A stretch of 18,502 bases of DNA from Erysipelotrichaceae bacterium (GTDB lineage: Bacteria > Bacillota_I > Bacilli_A > Erysipelotrichales > Erysipelotrichaceae), in NCBI GenBank assembly GCA_027449005.1, contig DAIDML010000029.1, positions 1 to 18,502 on the forward strand. The letters run 5' to 3'. Below are positions 7,072 to 14,136 of the stretch, one piece after another. The translations under genes and the position numbers were made by a program. How positions within the stretch are numbered: position 1 is the stretch's first letter; every line of letters begins with the position of its first letter. The notes beneath the pieces are model-generated. The model made no database searches, was not told where the DNA came from, and was given only the letters and a program-made list of their open reading frames with translations.

Positions 7072-8595
7072 TCATCCATGTTTGAAATGGCGAATTCCAG
7101 TCAGTATCATCGTGATGTTGTGTTTCTTGCATGCTTCAATACTTAAATCATCTTTAATGGAGCCCCCAGGTTGAATGATGGTTTGAATACCATATTGTGC
7201 AGCAAGTTCTACAGTATCTGGCATAGGAAAAAATGCATCTGAAGCCAACACAGCTCCTTTAGCTTTGTCTTGTGCCATTTCTAATGCAATCCTTGCAGCA
7301 CCCACTCGATTGCTCTGCCCACCACCAATGCCTAAGGTCATCCCATTTCTAGCGATCACAATCGCATTGCTTTTCACATGCTTACATACCTTCATCGCAA
7401 ACACAGCATCATCCCAATCTTGATCTTGAAGTGTTCCACTCACGATATTGATGTTCTTTTGATCAAAAGCATCTTCATCCCTTGTTTGAACAAGCCATCC
7501 TCCATTCAGGGAAGTGTATGTTAATGAAGTGATAGAATCATTATTCAAGTTAATGCGCATTAATCTCACATTCACTTTCTTTGAAAGAATCTTCAATGCT
7601 TGATCACTGAATGAAGGAGCAAGAATCACTTCCAGAAACAAGGAAGCTAAATGCTCAGCCACCGTTTCATTCACTTCTTGATTCAAGGCAACAATGCCTC
7701 CAAATATACTGATTTTATCCGCTTCATAAGCTTTAAAGTAAGCTTCTTCAATGGTAGTCGCTGATCCCACCCCACATGGATTGGTATGTTTGATGACCAC
7801 ACAAGTGGGGAGAGTAAATTCCTTGATAAGTTCCATTGCCGCATTGGAGTCAAGTAGATTATTGTACGATAATGCTTTTCCTTGAAGTTGTTTTGCATTG
7901 ATGAGTGGTGAATGATCATTGTGTTGATCAGCATAAAAAGCAGCCTGTTGATGAGGATTTTCCCCATAACGTAAATCCATGACTTTAGTTAAGGAACGTG
8001 TGAAGTATTGAGGAAATTTCTCTTCATTCAGATACTGTGCAATTAAAGCATCATAGAATGAAGTGTGCTGAAAGACTTTTAATGCCATGGCTTTCTTAAA
8101 CTCATAGGATGGTTTGTCATGTTCTTTGAGTTGTGTCAGTAAGATGGTGTAATCAGATGGATCAACGATCACACAGACATCATTAAAGTTTTTTGCTGCC
8201 GCTCTAAGCAACGTTGGTCCACCAATATCAATGTTTTCTATCGCATCATCCAATGTATGATGAGGATCATGAATGGTTTTCTCAAAAGGATAAAGGTTAA
8301 CAATCACCAAATCAATGGGTTGGATGTTATGTTGGTTTAACACTTCAAGATGCTCTTGATTGTTTCTCTTAAAGAGAATTCCCCCATGAACATAAGGGTG
8401 AAGTGTCTTCACTCTGCCCTCTAGCATTTCTGGAAAATGCGTCACTTCTTCTACGCTTAATACAGGTAGATTATGAGTTCGAAGTAAAGCATAGGTACCT
8501 CCTGTTGAAACGATTTCAACTTCTAACTCAATAAGCTGTTTAGCTAGTTCAATCACTCCTGTTTTATCACTGACACTGATCAATGCACGTTTCAT
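7072..8595 (-). CDS. purH: Bifunctional AICAR formyltransferase / IMP cyclohydrolase
   Basis: Catalyses the last two steps of de novo IMP synthesis in the cytoplasm: formyl transfer from 10-formyl-THF to AICAR, then ring closure. The N-terminal cyclohydrolase domain shows ALISVSDKTG, STGGTYALL, EMLEGRVKTLHP and NIDIGGPTLLRAAAKN. The C-terminal transformylase domain shows DLRYGENPHQQAAFY, the catalytic KHTNPCG and the PGGSIKDD signature. The ATG at 8595 is preferred: AGAGG is 8 bases away and the protein then begins MKRALIS like homologues (507 residues). Upstream in-frame GTG and ATG codons overlap the ribosome site. It is isolated from other pur genes and follows a DUF6671 gene and an MFS transporter, an unusual context. 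No purine riboswitch is visible. Confidence 0.97.
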   Translation of the reverse strand: MKRALISVSDKTGVIELAKQLIELEVEIVSTGGTYALLRTHNLPVLSVEEVTHFPEMLEGRVKTLHPYVHGGILFKRNNQEHLEVLNQHNIQPIDLVIVNLYPFEKTIHDPHHTLDDAIENIDIGGPTLLRAAAKNFNDVCVIVDPSDYTILLTQLKEHDKPSYEFKKAMALKVFQHTSFYDALIAQYLNEEKFPQYFTRSLTKVMDLRYGENPHQQAAFYADQHNDHSPLINAKQLQGKALSYNNLLDSNAAMELIKEFTLPTCVVIKHTNPCGVGSATTIEEAYFKAYEADKISIFGGIVALNQEVNETVAEHLASLFLEVILAPSFSDQALKILSKKVNVRLMRINLNNDSITSLTYTSLNGGWLVQTRDEDAFDQKNINIVSGTLQDQDWDDAVFAMKVCKHVKSNAIVIARNGMTLGIGGGQSNRVGAARIALEMAQDKAKGAVLASDAFFPMPDTVELAAQYGIQTIIQPGGSIKDDLSIEACKKHNITMILTGIRHFKHG

Positions 8596-8652
8596 AACCA
8601 TCACCTCTGATTGACTAGCAATATCTCATAGATGAGTTCATCATCAAATAAT

Positions 8653-8668
8653 CAATCCTTAAGGATTG
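8653..8668. repeat. 16-base perfect palindrome at the DUF6671 stop / purH leader
   Basis: CAATCCTTAAGGATTG overlaps the DUF6671 stop codon and lies about 58 bases upstream of the purH start. It has no loop and no T-run on the minus strand, so it is not an obvious terminator. It may be an operator for internal control of purH or chance; only symmetry supports it. Confidence 0.3.
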
Positions 8669-9501
8669 CACCAATCACAGTATCGAGCTTCACTCTTAAC
8701 TCCATGAGGATACATTTTATCTTCTTGATACTTGCATCGCTGACATGTAAAAATATGCTTCAAAACAAGTTGAGTTGGTTCACCACAACACTCACACGGT
8801 AACCCTTTTACTTTACTCGTAATCACAAACCCAGGACATTGACAGGTTGGGCACAATGTAAGCAGTTGATCCACCATGTGTTGGGTGGCTTTTTGAATGT
8901 TGTTCATGCGGGTTGGATTACGATGGGCTCTCATGTCGGTTTCCACAAAAACACGGTTATGTTTCGACTCTTTTAAACATCGATTAAAGGCATCGATAAG
9001 TTCAACATCTGATGTGACATCTTTTATGATCATTTTATGAGACTCATGATCAGGACGAAGCATTAATCCATGGGATGGATACTTCACTTCTTTTGCGAAT
9101 TCGATCAATTCTTCTACACTATGGATCACACGATGCTTAAAGTTGGTGTTACTGCTTTCATGTACACCGATCACTTCAATGTGATTCACCTTATCCACAA
9201 GCACGACAATCTCCACATTCCAAGGCACTGGTATCATTGGATGTGGTCCAAAACTTCCTTCACTCACAATCGCAATTGATGCGTGATTGCGTTTAAGTGC
9301 CTGTTTTATCTTTTGTCTTGCGGTATCCAATTGATTCTTTTTACGTTTGATTTCACGTGAAAAAGAACCCAAAGAATCGGTATCAAACACATCATCTATG
9401 ATGAAAGTGCCACCACAATGTGCTTCCACCAAAGGTTGAATCACCTGTTCTTTCTTGTGTTTTGTTAATATGACGATCGTCTGTTGCTCATACAGTTTCA
9501 T
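8659..9501 (-). CDS. DUF6671-family protein with C-terminal zinc-ribbon-like cysteines
   Basis: A soluble 280-residue protein matching the DUF6671 pattern: ILTKHKKEQVIQP at the start, FDTDSLGSFSREI (39-51), SEGSFGPHP (80-88) and ETDMRAHRNPTRM (187-199). The C-terminus has cysteine groups CPTCQC (217-222), CECC (236-239), CQRC (253-256) and CDWC (275-278), suggesting zinc binding. Function is unknown; the conserved acidic/His/Arg motifs suggest an enzyme, but no reaction can be assigned. Its ATG overlaps the 3' end of the MFS gene by 14 bases, and purH follows after 63 bases, so it lies mid-operon. Coupling to an organic-acid transporter and purH is a recorded oddity rather than evidence of role. 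Confidence 0.8.
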   Translation of the reverse strand: MKLYEQQTIVILTKHKKEQVIQPLVEAHCGGTFIIDDVFDTDSLGSFSREIKRKKNQLDTARQKIKQALKRNHASIAIVSEGSFGPHPMIPVPWNVEIVVLVDKVNHIEVIGVHESSNTNFKHRVIHSVEELIEFAKEVKYPSHGLMLRPDHESHKMIIKDVTSDVELIDAFNRCLKESKHNRVFVETDMRAHRNPTRMNNIQKATQHMVDQLLTLCPTCQCPGFVITSKVKGLPCECCGEPTQLVLKHIFTCQRCKYQEDKMYPHGVKSEARYCDWCNP

Positions 9502-10717
9502 GTTTATCCTGCTCTTTAAAGGTGATGATGGTGTTGATGATGCCTAACCCTGAAAATACAATCACTATCACAAACAAAGTTTGGATATTGCTGAACCAAT
9601 CTAAAACCAGTCCTGAAGTGAGGACTCCTAAGATGGCACCAACACCATAGGCTGTGAAAAGAAACCCATAATTTTGACTGTAATGCATCACTCCATAGTC
9701 ATTAATGGTGGTTGTTGGTGCTATGGCCAGCCATGCTCCTAAGTTAAGCCAGAAAAGCATGAATGAGACAATATAAATGAAGACATTGGCTTCACCAAAA
9801 AAGATCATAAGTAGTGACGCCACAGTAATCAGCGAATAAGAAAGCATCATCGCAAAGAAGCTACCAAAACGATCCACTAACCATCCAAACAAGGGACGAC
9901 CTCCTCCATTCAACAAGGCAAACAATGCCATGGCTTGACTCACTTGAGTTGAGGTAAGTCCAATCGTGTTACGACCAATGTTTGCGGTTAAACCAATGAG
10001 CATTAATCCTATGGTGGTTCCTAAGACAAAGTTAAGATACAACCCTTTGAATCGACGTTGTTTCATCATGAGTTTGGTTGGAGTATCATTCAAACTACCT
10101 AACTTATTTGATGATGTGTCTTTTACTTCATGTGCATAAGGAAAGCGAAATGGAAACACCAATATTGGTAAGATCACCACAAGTCCAACGCCTAGCATTA
10201 GCAATGCATTCATGACACCCAATGATAGAATCAGTTGATTGGCTAATGGAGCAGTCATGATTGGTGACAATCCAAATCCAACAATGACACTCCCTACCGC
10301 AAGACCTCTGTGATCTGGAAACCACTTTGCGACCACTGCCATGGGAACACCATACATGATTCCTACCCCAGATCCACTCATGAAGCCATAGAAGAAGGTA
10401 AACCATCCAATATGTGGAGAAAATGAAGATAGAATCCATCCTAAGGACACCAAAGCTCCACCCACAAACATTATTGTTCTTGGATGAATCTTTGAAATGT
10501 AAGGACCACTTAGCATCATAAATAAAGAGTAGGTTGCTAAAGCAAACATGTAGGGTAATCCACTTAATGATGCACCAATTCCATAATATGCTTCTAGAGC
10601 AATTCTAAACACACTGTATGAATACACAGTACCAATAAGAATCATGATGAATAAGCCCAATATCACAAACATCCCACGTTTATTGAAGGGAAGTGAAATT
10701 TCTTTATTTAATGTCAT
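9488..10717 (-). CDS. MFS transporter, OFA (oxalate/formate antiporter-like) family
   Basis: A 12-helix major facilitator of 409 residues. The N-terminal half (VILGLFIMILIGTVYSYSVF, then GLPYMFALATYSLFMM, SGSGVGIMYGVPMAVVAKWFPDHRGLAVG) is characteristic of the OFA subfamily, which exchanges or imports small carboxylates such as oxalate and formate. Substrate is not predictable here; formate would tie loosely to one-carbon and PurH metabolism, but that is speculation. GGAG precedes the ATG by about 6 bases. It heads a likely operon with DUF6671, purH and UPF0316. The transcript is predicted to start at a large inverted repeat (10735-10775). Confidence 0.88.
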   Translation of the reverse strand: MTLNKEISLPFNKRGMFVILGLFIMILIGTVYSYSVFRIALEAYYGIGASLSGLPYMFALATYSLFMMLSGPYISKIHPRTIMFVGGALVSLGWILSSFSPHIGWFTFFYGFMSGSGVGIMYGVPMAVVAKWFPDHRGLAVGSVIVGFGLSPIMTAPLANQLILSLGVMNALLMLGVGLVVILPILVFPFRFPYAHEVKDTSSNKLGSLNDTPTKLMMKQRRFKGLYLNFVLGTTIGLMLIGLTANIGRNTIGLTSTQVSQAMALFALLNGGGRPLFGWLVDRFGSFFAMMLSYSLITVASLLMIFFGEANVFIYIVSFMLFWLNLGAWLAIAPTTTINDYGVMHYSQNYGFLFTAYGVGAILGVLTSGLVLDWFSNIQTLFVIVIVFSGLGIINTIITFKEQDKHETV

Positions 10718-10734
10718 GTTACTCTCCTAATTTA

Positions 10735-10789
10735 AAGTTAATCCATTAATACTTTGAATATTAATGGATTAACTTGGCTTATTTTATCA
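10735..10789 (-). promoter_or_regulatory. Extended -10 promoter and 16-bp-arm inverted repeat at the MFS operon start
   Basis: On the minus strand TGATAAAAT at 10781-10789 is an extended -10 (TGN plus TAAAAT) with only weak -35 candidates. Initiation about 7 bases later falls at 10774-10775, precisely where a perfect inverted repeat begins: arms 10735-10750 and 10760-10775, 16 bp each, with a 9-base centre. No T-run follows it before the ribosome site, so it is not a terminator. It is either a 5'-end mRNA stem or a repressor operator covering the start point. Confidence 0.6.
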
Positions 10790-10890
10790 TAAAACCAGAA
10801 AAAGCGAACAAAGACTCTCTTAGGAATACTTTTGTCAGTACAACACATCTTAATCTATTAGAAGAACATGCCTATAAATGGGCAAAGAAA

Positions 10891-10909
10891 GATATGCCTT
10901 GTGCATATC
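10891..10909 (-). terminator. Likely terminator after the DUF1232 gene
   Basis: GATATGC and GCATATC pair around ACAAG on the minus strand, followed by TTTCTTTG, 23 bases downstream of the DUF1232 stop codon. The stem is only 7 bp and AT-rich, so strength is uncertain. The rest of 10776-10932 holds no gene I can support. Confidence 0.5.
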
Positions 10910-10932
10910 ACAAAATCTCATCTTTGGTGTTA

Positions 10933-11355
10933 TTATTTTGCCTGCTCTTTTCTTTGCTCATCAATGTGTTGATCCACTTCATCCAATATTGTTTTATCCA
11001 CTGAAGTAAACCATACATTTAAACGCTCTTTAGCCTTTGCTTTGGTCTCTTTGGTAACATACAAAGCCACGGCAACGATTGCTGCAAGCAAGGCTGTTAA
11101 ATCATCAGAAAAACCCACCATAGGAATAAAATCAGCCACAAAATCCGTAGGCAAGATGAAATATCCAAGTGCACCTAAGATAATCGATTTAGCATATTTT
11201 GGAGTTGAGGATTGTTGAAGAGTGTAATACAGGAGCAATACCAAATAAATCACTTTTAGGCCTGCTTTTTGAGCCATTTTAACAATTTTAGTGAATAAAC
11301 CAGTTTGTGAGTAAAATCTTCTCCAAGATTGACTGAGTTGAGGTGTAAATTTCAT
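10933..11355 (-). CDS. DUF1232 (YkvA-like) small membrane protein
   Basis: A 140-residue protein whose residues 65-89 (YFILPTDFVADFIPMVGFSDD region) match the DUF1232/YkvA signature: a hydrophobic helix, the conserved P-x-D-x-(I/V)-x-D-F-I-P core, then G-x-x-D-D. Hydrophobic stretches near residues 33-47 and 55-100 suggest membrane attachment; the C-terminal 40 residues are charged. Function is unknown for the family. AAGGAG lies about 7 bases upstream of the ATG. It has its own extended -10 promoter and a downstream hairpin, so it appears to be a monocistronic unit between the nfnAB and MFS operons. Confidence 0.88.
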   Translation of the reverse strand: MKFTPQLSQSWRRFYSQTGLFTKIVKMAQKAGLKVIYLVLLLYYTLQQSSTPKYAKSIILGALGYFILPTDFVADFIPMVGFSDDLTALLAAIVAVALYVTKETKAKAKERLNVWFTSVDKTILDEVDQHIDEQRKEQAK

Positions 11356-11378
11356 GCTTAACTCCTTTATTTGAATTC

Positions 11379-11387
11379 ATTATAACA
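11379..11387 (-). promoter_or_regulatory. Extended -10 promoter of the DUF1232 gene
   Basis: TGTTATAAT on the minus strand is a perfect TGNTATAAT element 24 bases upstream of the start codon. No good -35 is visible, as is common for extended -10 promoters. It lies just beyond the terminator at 11420-11463 that closes nfnAB. Confidence 0.65.
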
Positions 11388-11419
11388 CCTCTATGATAGA
11401 TTCATCTAAAAACCAAATC

Positions 11420-11463
11420 AAAAAAACCATAGGTACTATCCCATGGTCTGTGTATCAGCATAG
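11420..11463 (-). terminator. Terminator after nfnB; third copy of the tRNA-Leu-type terminator sequence
   Basis: On the minus strand ACCATGGG and CCTATGGT (8 pairs with one G-U) enclose ATAGTA and are followed by seven T residues. The stem occupies 11426-11447. The flank CTGATACACAGACCATGG is nearly the same as that beside the tRNA-Leu terminator (CTGATACAGAGACCATGG), so this hairpin belongs to the repeat family also present at 13987-14052 and 15881-15946. No tRNA-derived sequence adjoins this copy. The rest of 11464-11534 contains nothing I can identify. Confidence 0.8.
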
Positions 11464-11534
11464 CTTTTTTAAAGTAGCCACATAACATCTAAATATAAAT
11501 CCAAATGTATACCTATCTGATGGCTTTCTAAACA

Positions 11535-12878
11535 TTAACCCAATCTTTCAATAATGCTTAAAGCAGCTCTCTTTCCTTGACCTAATGCTGCAATGACGGT
11601 AGCAGATCCTAATACTGCATCACCCCCTGCATAAACCATTGGAATCGAACTTTCTAAGTGCTCATCCACTTCAATGGATTGCCATTTGTTCAATTTTAGT
11701 TGTGGTAAAGTTGAGTTTAATAATGGATTGGGACTTGTTCCAACGGCCATGATGCAACTGTCAGCCTCGATGATGATGGGTGGTTGTTCAACATCCTCAA
11801 TGACTTTTTCTTTCCCATCAACCATGACAAACTTAGTGGGTTGAAATAAGATACCAGTCATCTTGTAGTGATCATCAACGATGACTGCTTTAGGTGATAA
11901 ACACTCTTTAACCTCAATCCCCTCTTCAATGGCATGTTCTACCTCAGCTAAGCGAGCTGGCATTCGATTAATGGTTCTTCGATAAGCAATGGTGACATCA
12001 ACATTTAAACGCAACGCACAACGAGCAGCATCCAATGCAACATTACCGCCACCAATGACAAGTGTCTTTTTCATCGGATACAAAGGCGTATCATGATCTT
12101 TTAAATGAGCTGAAAAAGTGTTAATTCGTGTTAAAAATTCATTAGCAGAAAAGACCCCAATCGCATCACTGTTTTTCATTTCCACAAACTCTGGTAAACC
12201 TGCTCCAGTTGCTAAGAAGATTGCATCAAAGTGTTGTTGTTTTAATTGATCTAATGTGATGGTTTTACCAATCACAGTGTTCTTTTTAAAGGTAATCAAA
12301 TCATTCATTAAGCGATCAATCTCTTGATCAACTACGGTTTTTGGTAGTCTAAAATCGGGGATTCCATATCGAAGCACCCCACCCATTTGATCCCAACTAT
12401 CATAAATATCTACGGCAATACCCGCATTACTTAATGTATAAGCACATGCAATTCCAGCAGGTCCTGCTCCCACAACGGCTACTTTCTTATTAATGGCTTT
12501 CTTCTTTATTGGAGTCCATGTGCCATGATCAGCCACATAGCGCTCACATTGACCAATATTGACAGCTTGATTTACCTTCGTCAATACACATGCAGCTTCA
12601 CATTGACTCTCTTGAGGACACACTCGTCCACAAACTCCTGGTAGAGGATTTGTCTTTAAAATGGTTCCTAAAGCATCATCAATTTGATCTTGTTTTATTT
12701 GTGCTAGAAAAGCAGGAATATCCACATGAACTGGACAACTGTTAACACACGGTTGTGATTTACAGTTCAAACAACGACTAGCCTCAGCCATCACTTGTTG
12801 CTTGGTATAACCAAGGCTCACTTCATCAAAAGTGCCTTTACGTAATTGTACTGCTGCTAAACTAGGTTCATTTCGCAT
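11535..12878 (-). CDS. nfnB: NfnB: large subunit of ferredoxin:NADP+ / NADH oxidoreductase
   Basis: Large FAD/iron-sulfur subunit of electron-bifurcating NfnAB, which couples reduced ferredoxin and NADH to NADP+ reduction in the anaerobe cytoplasm; related to GltD. Cluster ligands are CLNCKSQPCVNSC (Cys36, 39, 44, 48) and CGRVCPQESQCEAAC (Cys83, 87, 93, 97, with Glu90 where Nfn proteins place a glutamate). Two dinucleotide folds follow: VVGAGPAGIACAY (FAD) and VIGGGNVALDAARCA (NADP), then an AGGDAVLGSATVIAALGQGK C-terminal FAD motif. I start at the ATG at 12878 (448 residues), with AGGTGG 8 bases upstream; an in-frame GTG at 12890 would overlap nfnA. A stand-alone GltD-like role is excluded by the adjacent nfnA. 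Confidence 0.92.
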   Translation of the reverse strand: MRNEPSLAAVQLRKGTFDEVSLGYTKQQVMAEASRCLNCKSQPCVNSCPVHVDIPAFLAQIKQDQIDDALGTILKTNPLPGVCGRVCPQESQCEAACVLTKVNQAVNIGQCERYVADHGTWTPIKKKAINKKVAVVGAGPAGIACAYTLSNAGIAVDIYDSWDQMGGVLRYGIPDFRLPKTVVDQEIDRLMNDLITFKKNTVIGKTITLDQLKQQHFDAIFLATGAGLPEFVEMKNSDAIGVFSANEFLTRINTFSAHLKDHDTPLYPMKKTLVIGGGNVALDAARCALRLNVDVTIAYRRTINRMPARLAEVEHAIEEGIEVKECLSPKAVIVDDHYKMTGILFQPTKFVMVDGKEKVIEDVEQPPIIIEADSCIMAVGTSPNPLLNSTLPQLKLNKWQSIEVDEHLESSIPMVYAGGDAVLGSATVIAALGQGKRAALSIIERLG

Positions 12879-12880
12879 GG

Positions 12881-13675
12881 TTATTTCCACCTGTAATCAT
12901 ATGCTTGATTGCGTGCTATCAATGCATCAAAATCGACTAATCGACCATCAAATTCAGGGCCATCAACACAAGCAAAATGAGCTTGTCCACCCACATTAAC
13001 CCGACAACCACCACACATCCCAATGCCATCCACCATGATTGGATTTAAACTCACCACTGTTAAGATTTGATGATGCTCTCCTATGTTAGTGATGGCTTTC
13101 ATCATGGGTAATGATCCAATCGCAAAGATGACATCGACGTTTTGGGTCTTAAGGATATGATTCAATGCATCAACAACATTGCCCTGAACATACTTTTCAC
13201 TTGGTTGTTCAACAGTGATGATGCGTTGATTACTAACTTGATGATACTCCTGTTCATAAAAGATCTCACTCTCATCTTTAAACCCCGCAATGAACGTCAC
13301 ATCAACACCTTTTTGCATGTATTGCTTTGCGATTGGATATCCAATGGCACAACCAACCCCACCAGCAATGACACATAACGTTTGAATCTTGGGCATTGCA
13401 AAAGGATGTCCTAATGGTCCGATTATCTCATACACGACATCACCAACTTCAAGTTGACTTAACTTAGACGTCGTATCTCCTACGACTTTAAAAATCACTG
13501 TAATACGATCCCCTTGCGCATCTGCAATCGTCAAGGGAATTCGCTCACCTTGTTGGTGAGTCCTAATCATGACAAAGTGCCCTGCTTGTGCATTGGTCAC
13601 AATTTCTCTAGCCTCAATTTGCATCGCAAAGGTGAGTTTATTGAGTTGACGTTTGCTTAGAATTTTATAGCTCAT
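12881..13675 (-). CDS. nfnA: NfnA: small subunit of ferredoxin:NADP+ / NADH oxidoreductase
   Basis: FAD-, NAD- and [2Fe-2S]-binding small subunit, ferredoxin-NADP reductase-like. The flavin-binding segment is ERIPLTIAD (44-52), the nucleotide site AGGVGCAIGYP (104-114), and the cluster ligands Asp216, Cys221, Cys224, Cys236 in VDGIGMCGGC and FACVDGPEFDG, exactly the NfnA pattern. At 264 residues it is near family length. It ends 2 bases before the nfnB ATG. There is no Shine-Dalgarno sequence directly before its ATG and no in-frame alternative start upstream (TAG precedes), yet the N-terminus MSYKILSKRQLN matches the family; translation is probably coupled to the short leader ORF whose TGA overlaps this ATG. 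Confidence 0.92.
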   Translation of the reverse strand: MSYKILSKRQLNKLTFAMQIEAREIVTNAQAGHFVMIRTHQQGERIPLTIADAQGDRITVIFKVVGDTTSKLSQLEVGDVVYEIIGPLGHPFAMPKIQTLCVIAGGVGCAIGYPIAKQYMQKGVDVTFIAGFKDESEIFYEQEYHQVSNQRIITVEQPSEKYVQGNVVDALNHILKTQNVDVIFAIGSLPMMKAITNIGEHHQILTVVSLNPIMVDGIGMCGGCRVNVGGQAHFACVDGPEFDGRLVDFDALIARNQAYDYRWK

Positions 13676-13713
13676 GTTTGATGTAACAATTGTCTAAAGG
13701 ATTCTTTAGACAA
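13672..13713 (-). CDS. Possible 13-residue leader ORF coupled to nfnA
   Basis: A TTG start at 13713 is preceded by AAGGAAG (13718-13724) four bases away. It encodes MSKESFRQLLHQT and stops with a TGA that overlaps the nfnA start as ATGA. The ORF spans the whole hairpin at 13689-13714, so ribosomes translating it would open the stem and deliver themselves to nfnA, which lacks a ribosome site. This is inferred from arrangement only; the TTG start and short spacing are weak points. Confidence 0.4.
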   Translation of the reverse strand: MSKESFRQLLHQT

Positions 13714-13714
13714 T
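13689..13714. promoter_or_regulatory. 11-bp inverted repeat just before nfnA
   Basis: ATTGTCTAAAG and CTTTAGACAAT are perfect complements around GATT, 13 bases from the nfnA ATG. It is not a terminator in either direction. It resembles neither the Rex consensus half-site spacing nor PerR/Fur boxes as I know them. A translational hairpin over the leader ORF, or a redox-regulator operator, are both possible. Confidence 0.55.
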
Positions 13715-13986
13715 CGTCTTCCTTTTCTTGTTGTTGCTTCATATTATGTTAACAGTGGAATGCAATTAAGGATGAACTGATAATCGATGGATCTATTTGA
13801 TTTCATTTTATCATAGATAACCAAATAAACAATGACGTTGTGAGTAGAATAACAAGTTCATTATAAAGATTGAATTCCACAATAAAGACCTCATGAATTA
13901 GTCAAATCATTGCTCAGATTCAAGTAAGTGTGGAAAGGTTAGGAGACATTAATACAGTATAAACATTTGCTATATCCAGCTTTACA
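13715..13986. other. Gene-free interval with weak nfnAB promoter candidate
   Basis: I see no coding sequence or RNA gene here. On the minus strand TAATAT near 13740-13745, with TTAATT 17 bases upstream, is a weak promoter candidate for nfnAB. The remaining AT-rich sequence up to the direct repeat at 13987 may be the original flank downstream of the tRNA-Leu before the 14053-15880 segment was inserted. Confidence 0.3.
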
Positions 13987-14052
13987 AAGAAAAACCATGG
14001 GTTCGATCCTATGGTCTCTGTATCAGAATGTTGCGGATGAAGGGACTCTAAC
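13987..14052 (-). repeat. Displaced tRNA-Leu 3' end plus terminator (66-bp direct repeat, copy B)
   Basis: This matches 15881-15946 at 60 of 66 positions at a fixed offset of 1894 bases. It contains the tRNA-Leu acceptor 3' strand and part of the T arm (17 identical bases, TGCGGATGAAGGGACTC on the plus strand), the terminator hairpin and its T-run, but nothing of the tRNA 5' half. Terminal CCA is AAC here. One stem pair is mismatched. The arrangement is that of an attachment site left by integration at a tRNA 3' end; the differences show the event is old. Confidence 0.7.
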
Positions 14053-14136
14053 TCAACCTTTCACGAAAATTTAATAGGTTTCAATTGATTAGATAGCAAT
14101 AATATGTTTTCTCGTTTTTCATTGTTTAAAACAAAT

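Noticed and set aside
7071..8640. Purine riboswitch or PurR box before purH
   Set aside because: No purine aptamer-like conserved core or paired PurBox motif is visible in the purH leader.
10774..11004. Plus-strand open frame of 76 codons, partly protein-like (HLNLLEEHAYKWAKKDMP)
   Set aside because: Starts with TTG inside the inverted repeat, has no ribosome site, and its last third is antisense to the well-supported DUF1232 gene. A decayed fragment is possible but not supportable.
11535..12878. Glutamate synthase small subunit (gltD)
   Set aside because: No large GltB subunit is nearby, and the adjacent upstream gene is a clear NfnA-type ferredoxin-NADP reductase subunit.
13689..13714. 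Rex or PerR operator before nfnA
   Set aside because: The repeat is 26 bases with 11-bp arms and a 4-base centre; the half-site sequence does not match the TTGTGAA-type Rex or TTATAAT-type PerR boxes I know.
13736..13986. Possible small RNA in the gene-free interval
   Set aside because: No paired promoter and terminator, and no stable conserved-looking stem apart from those listed.
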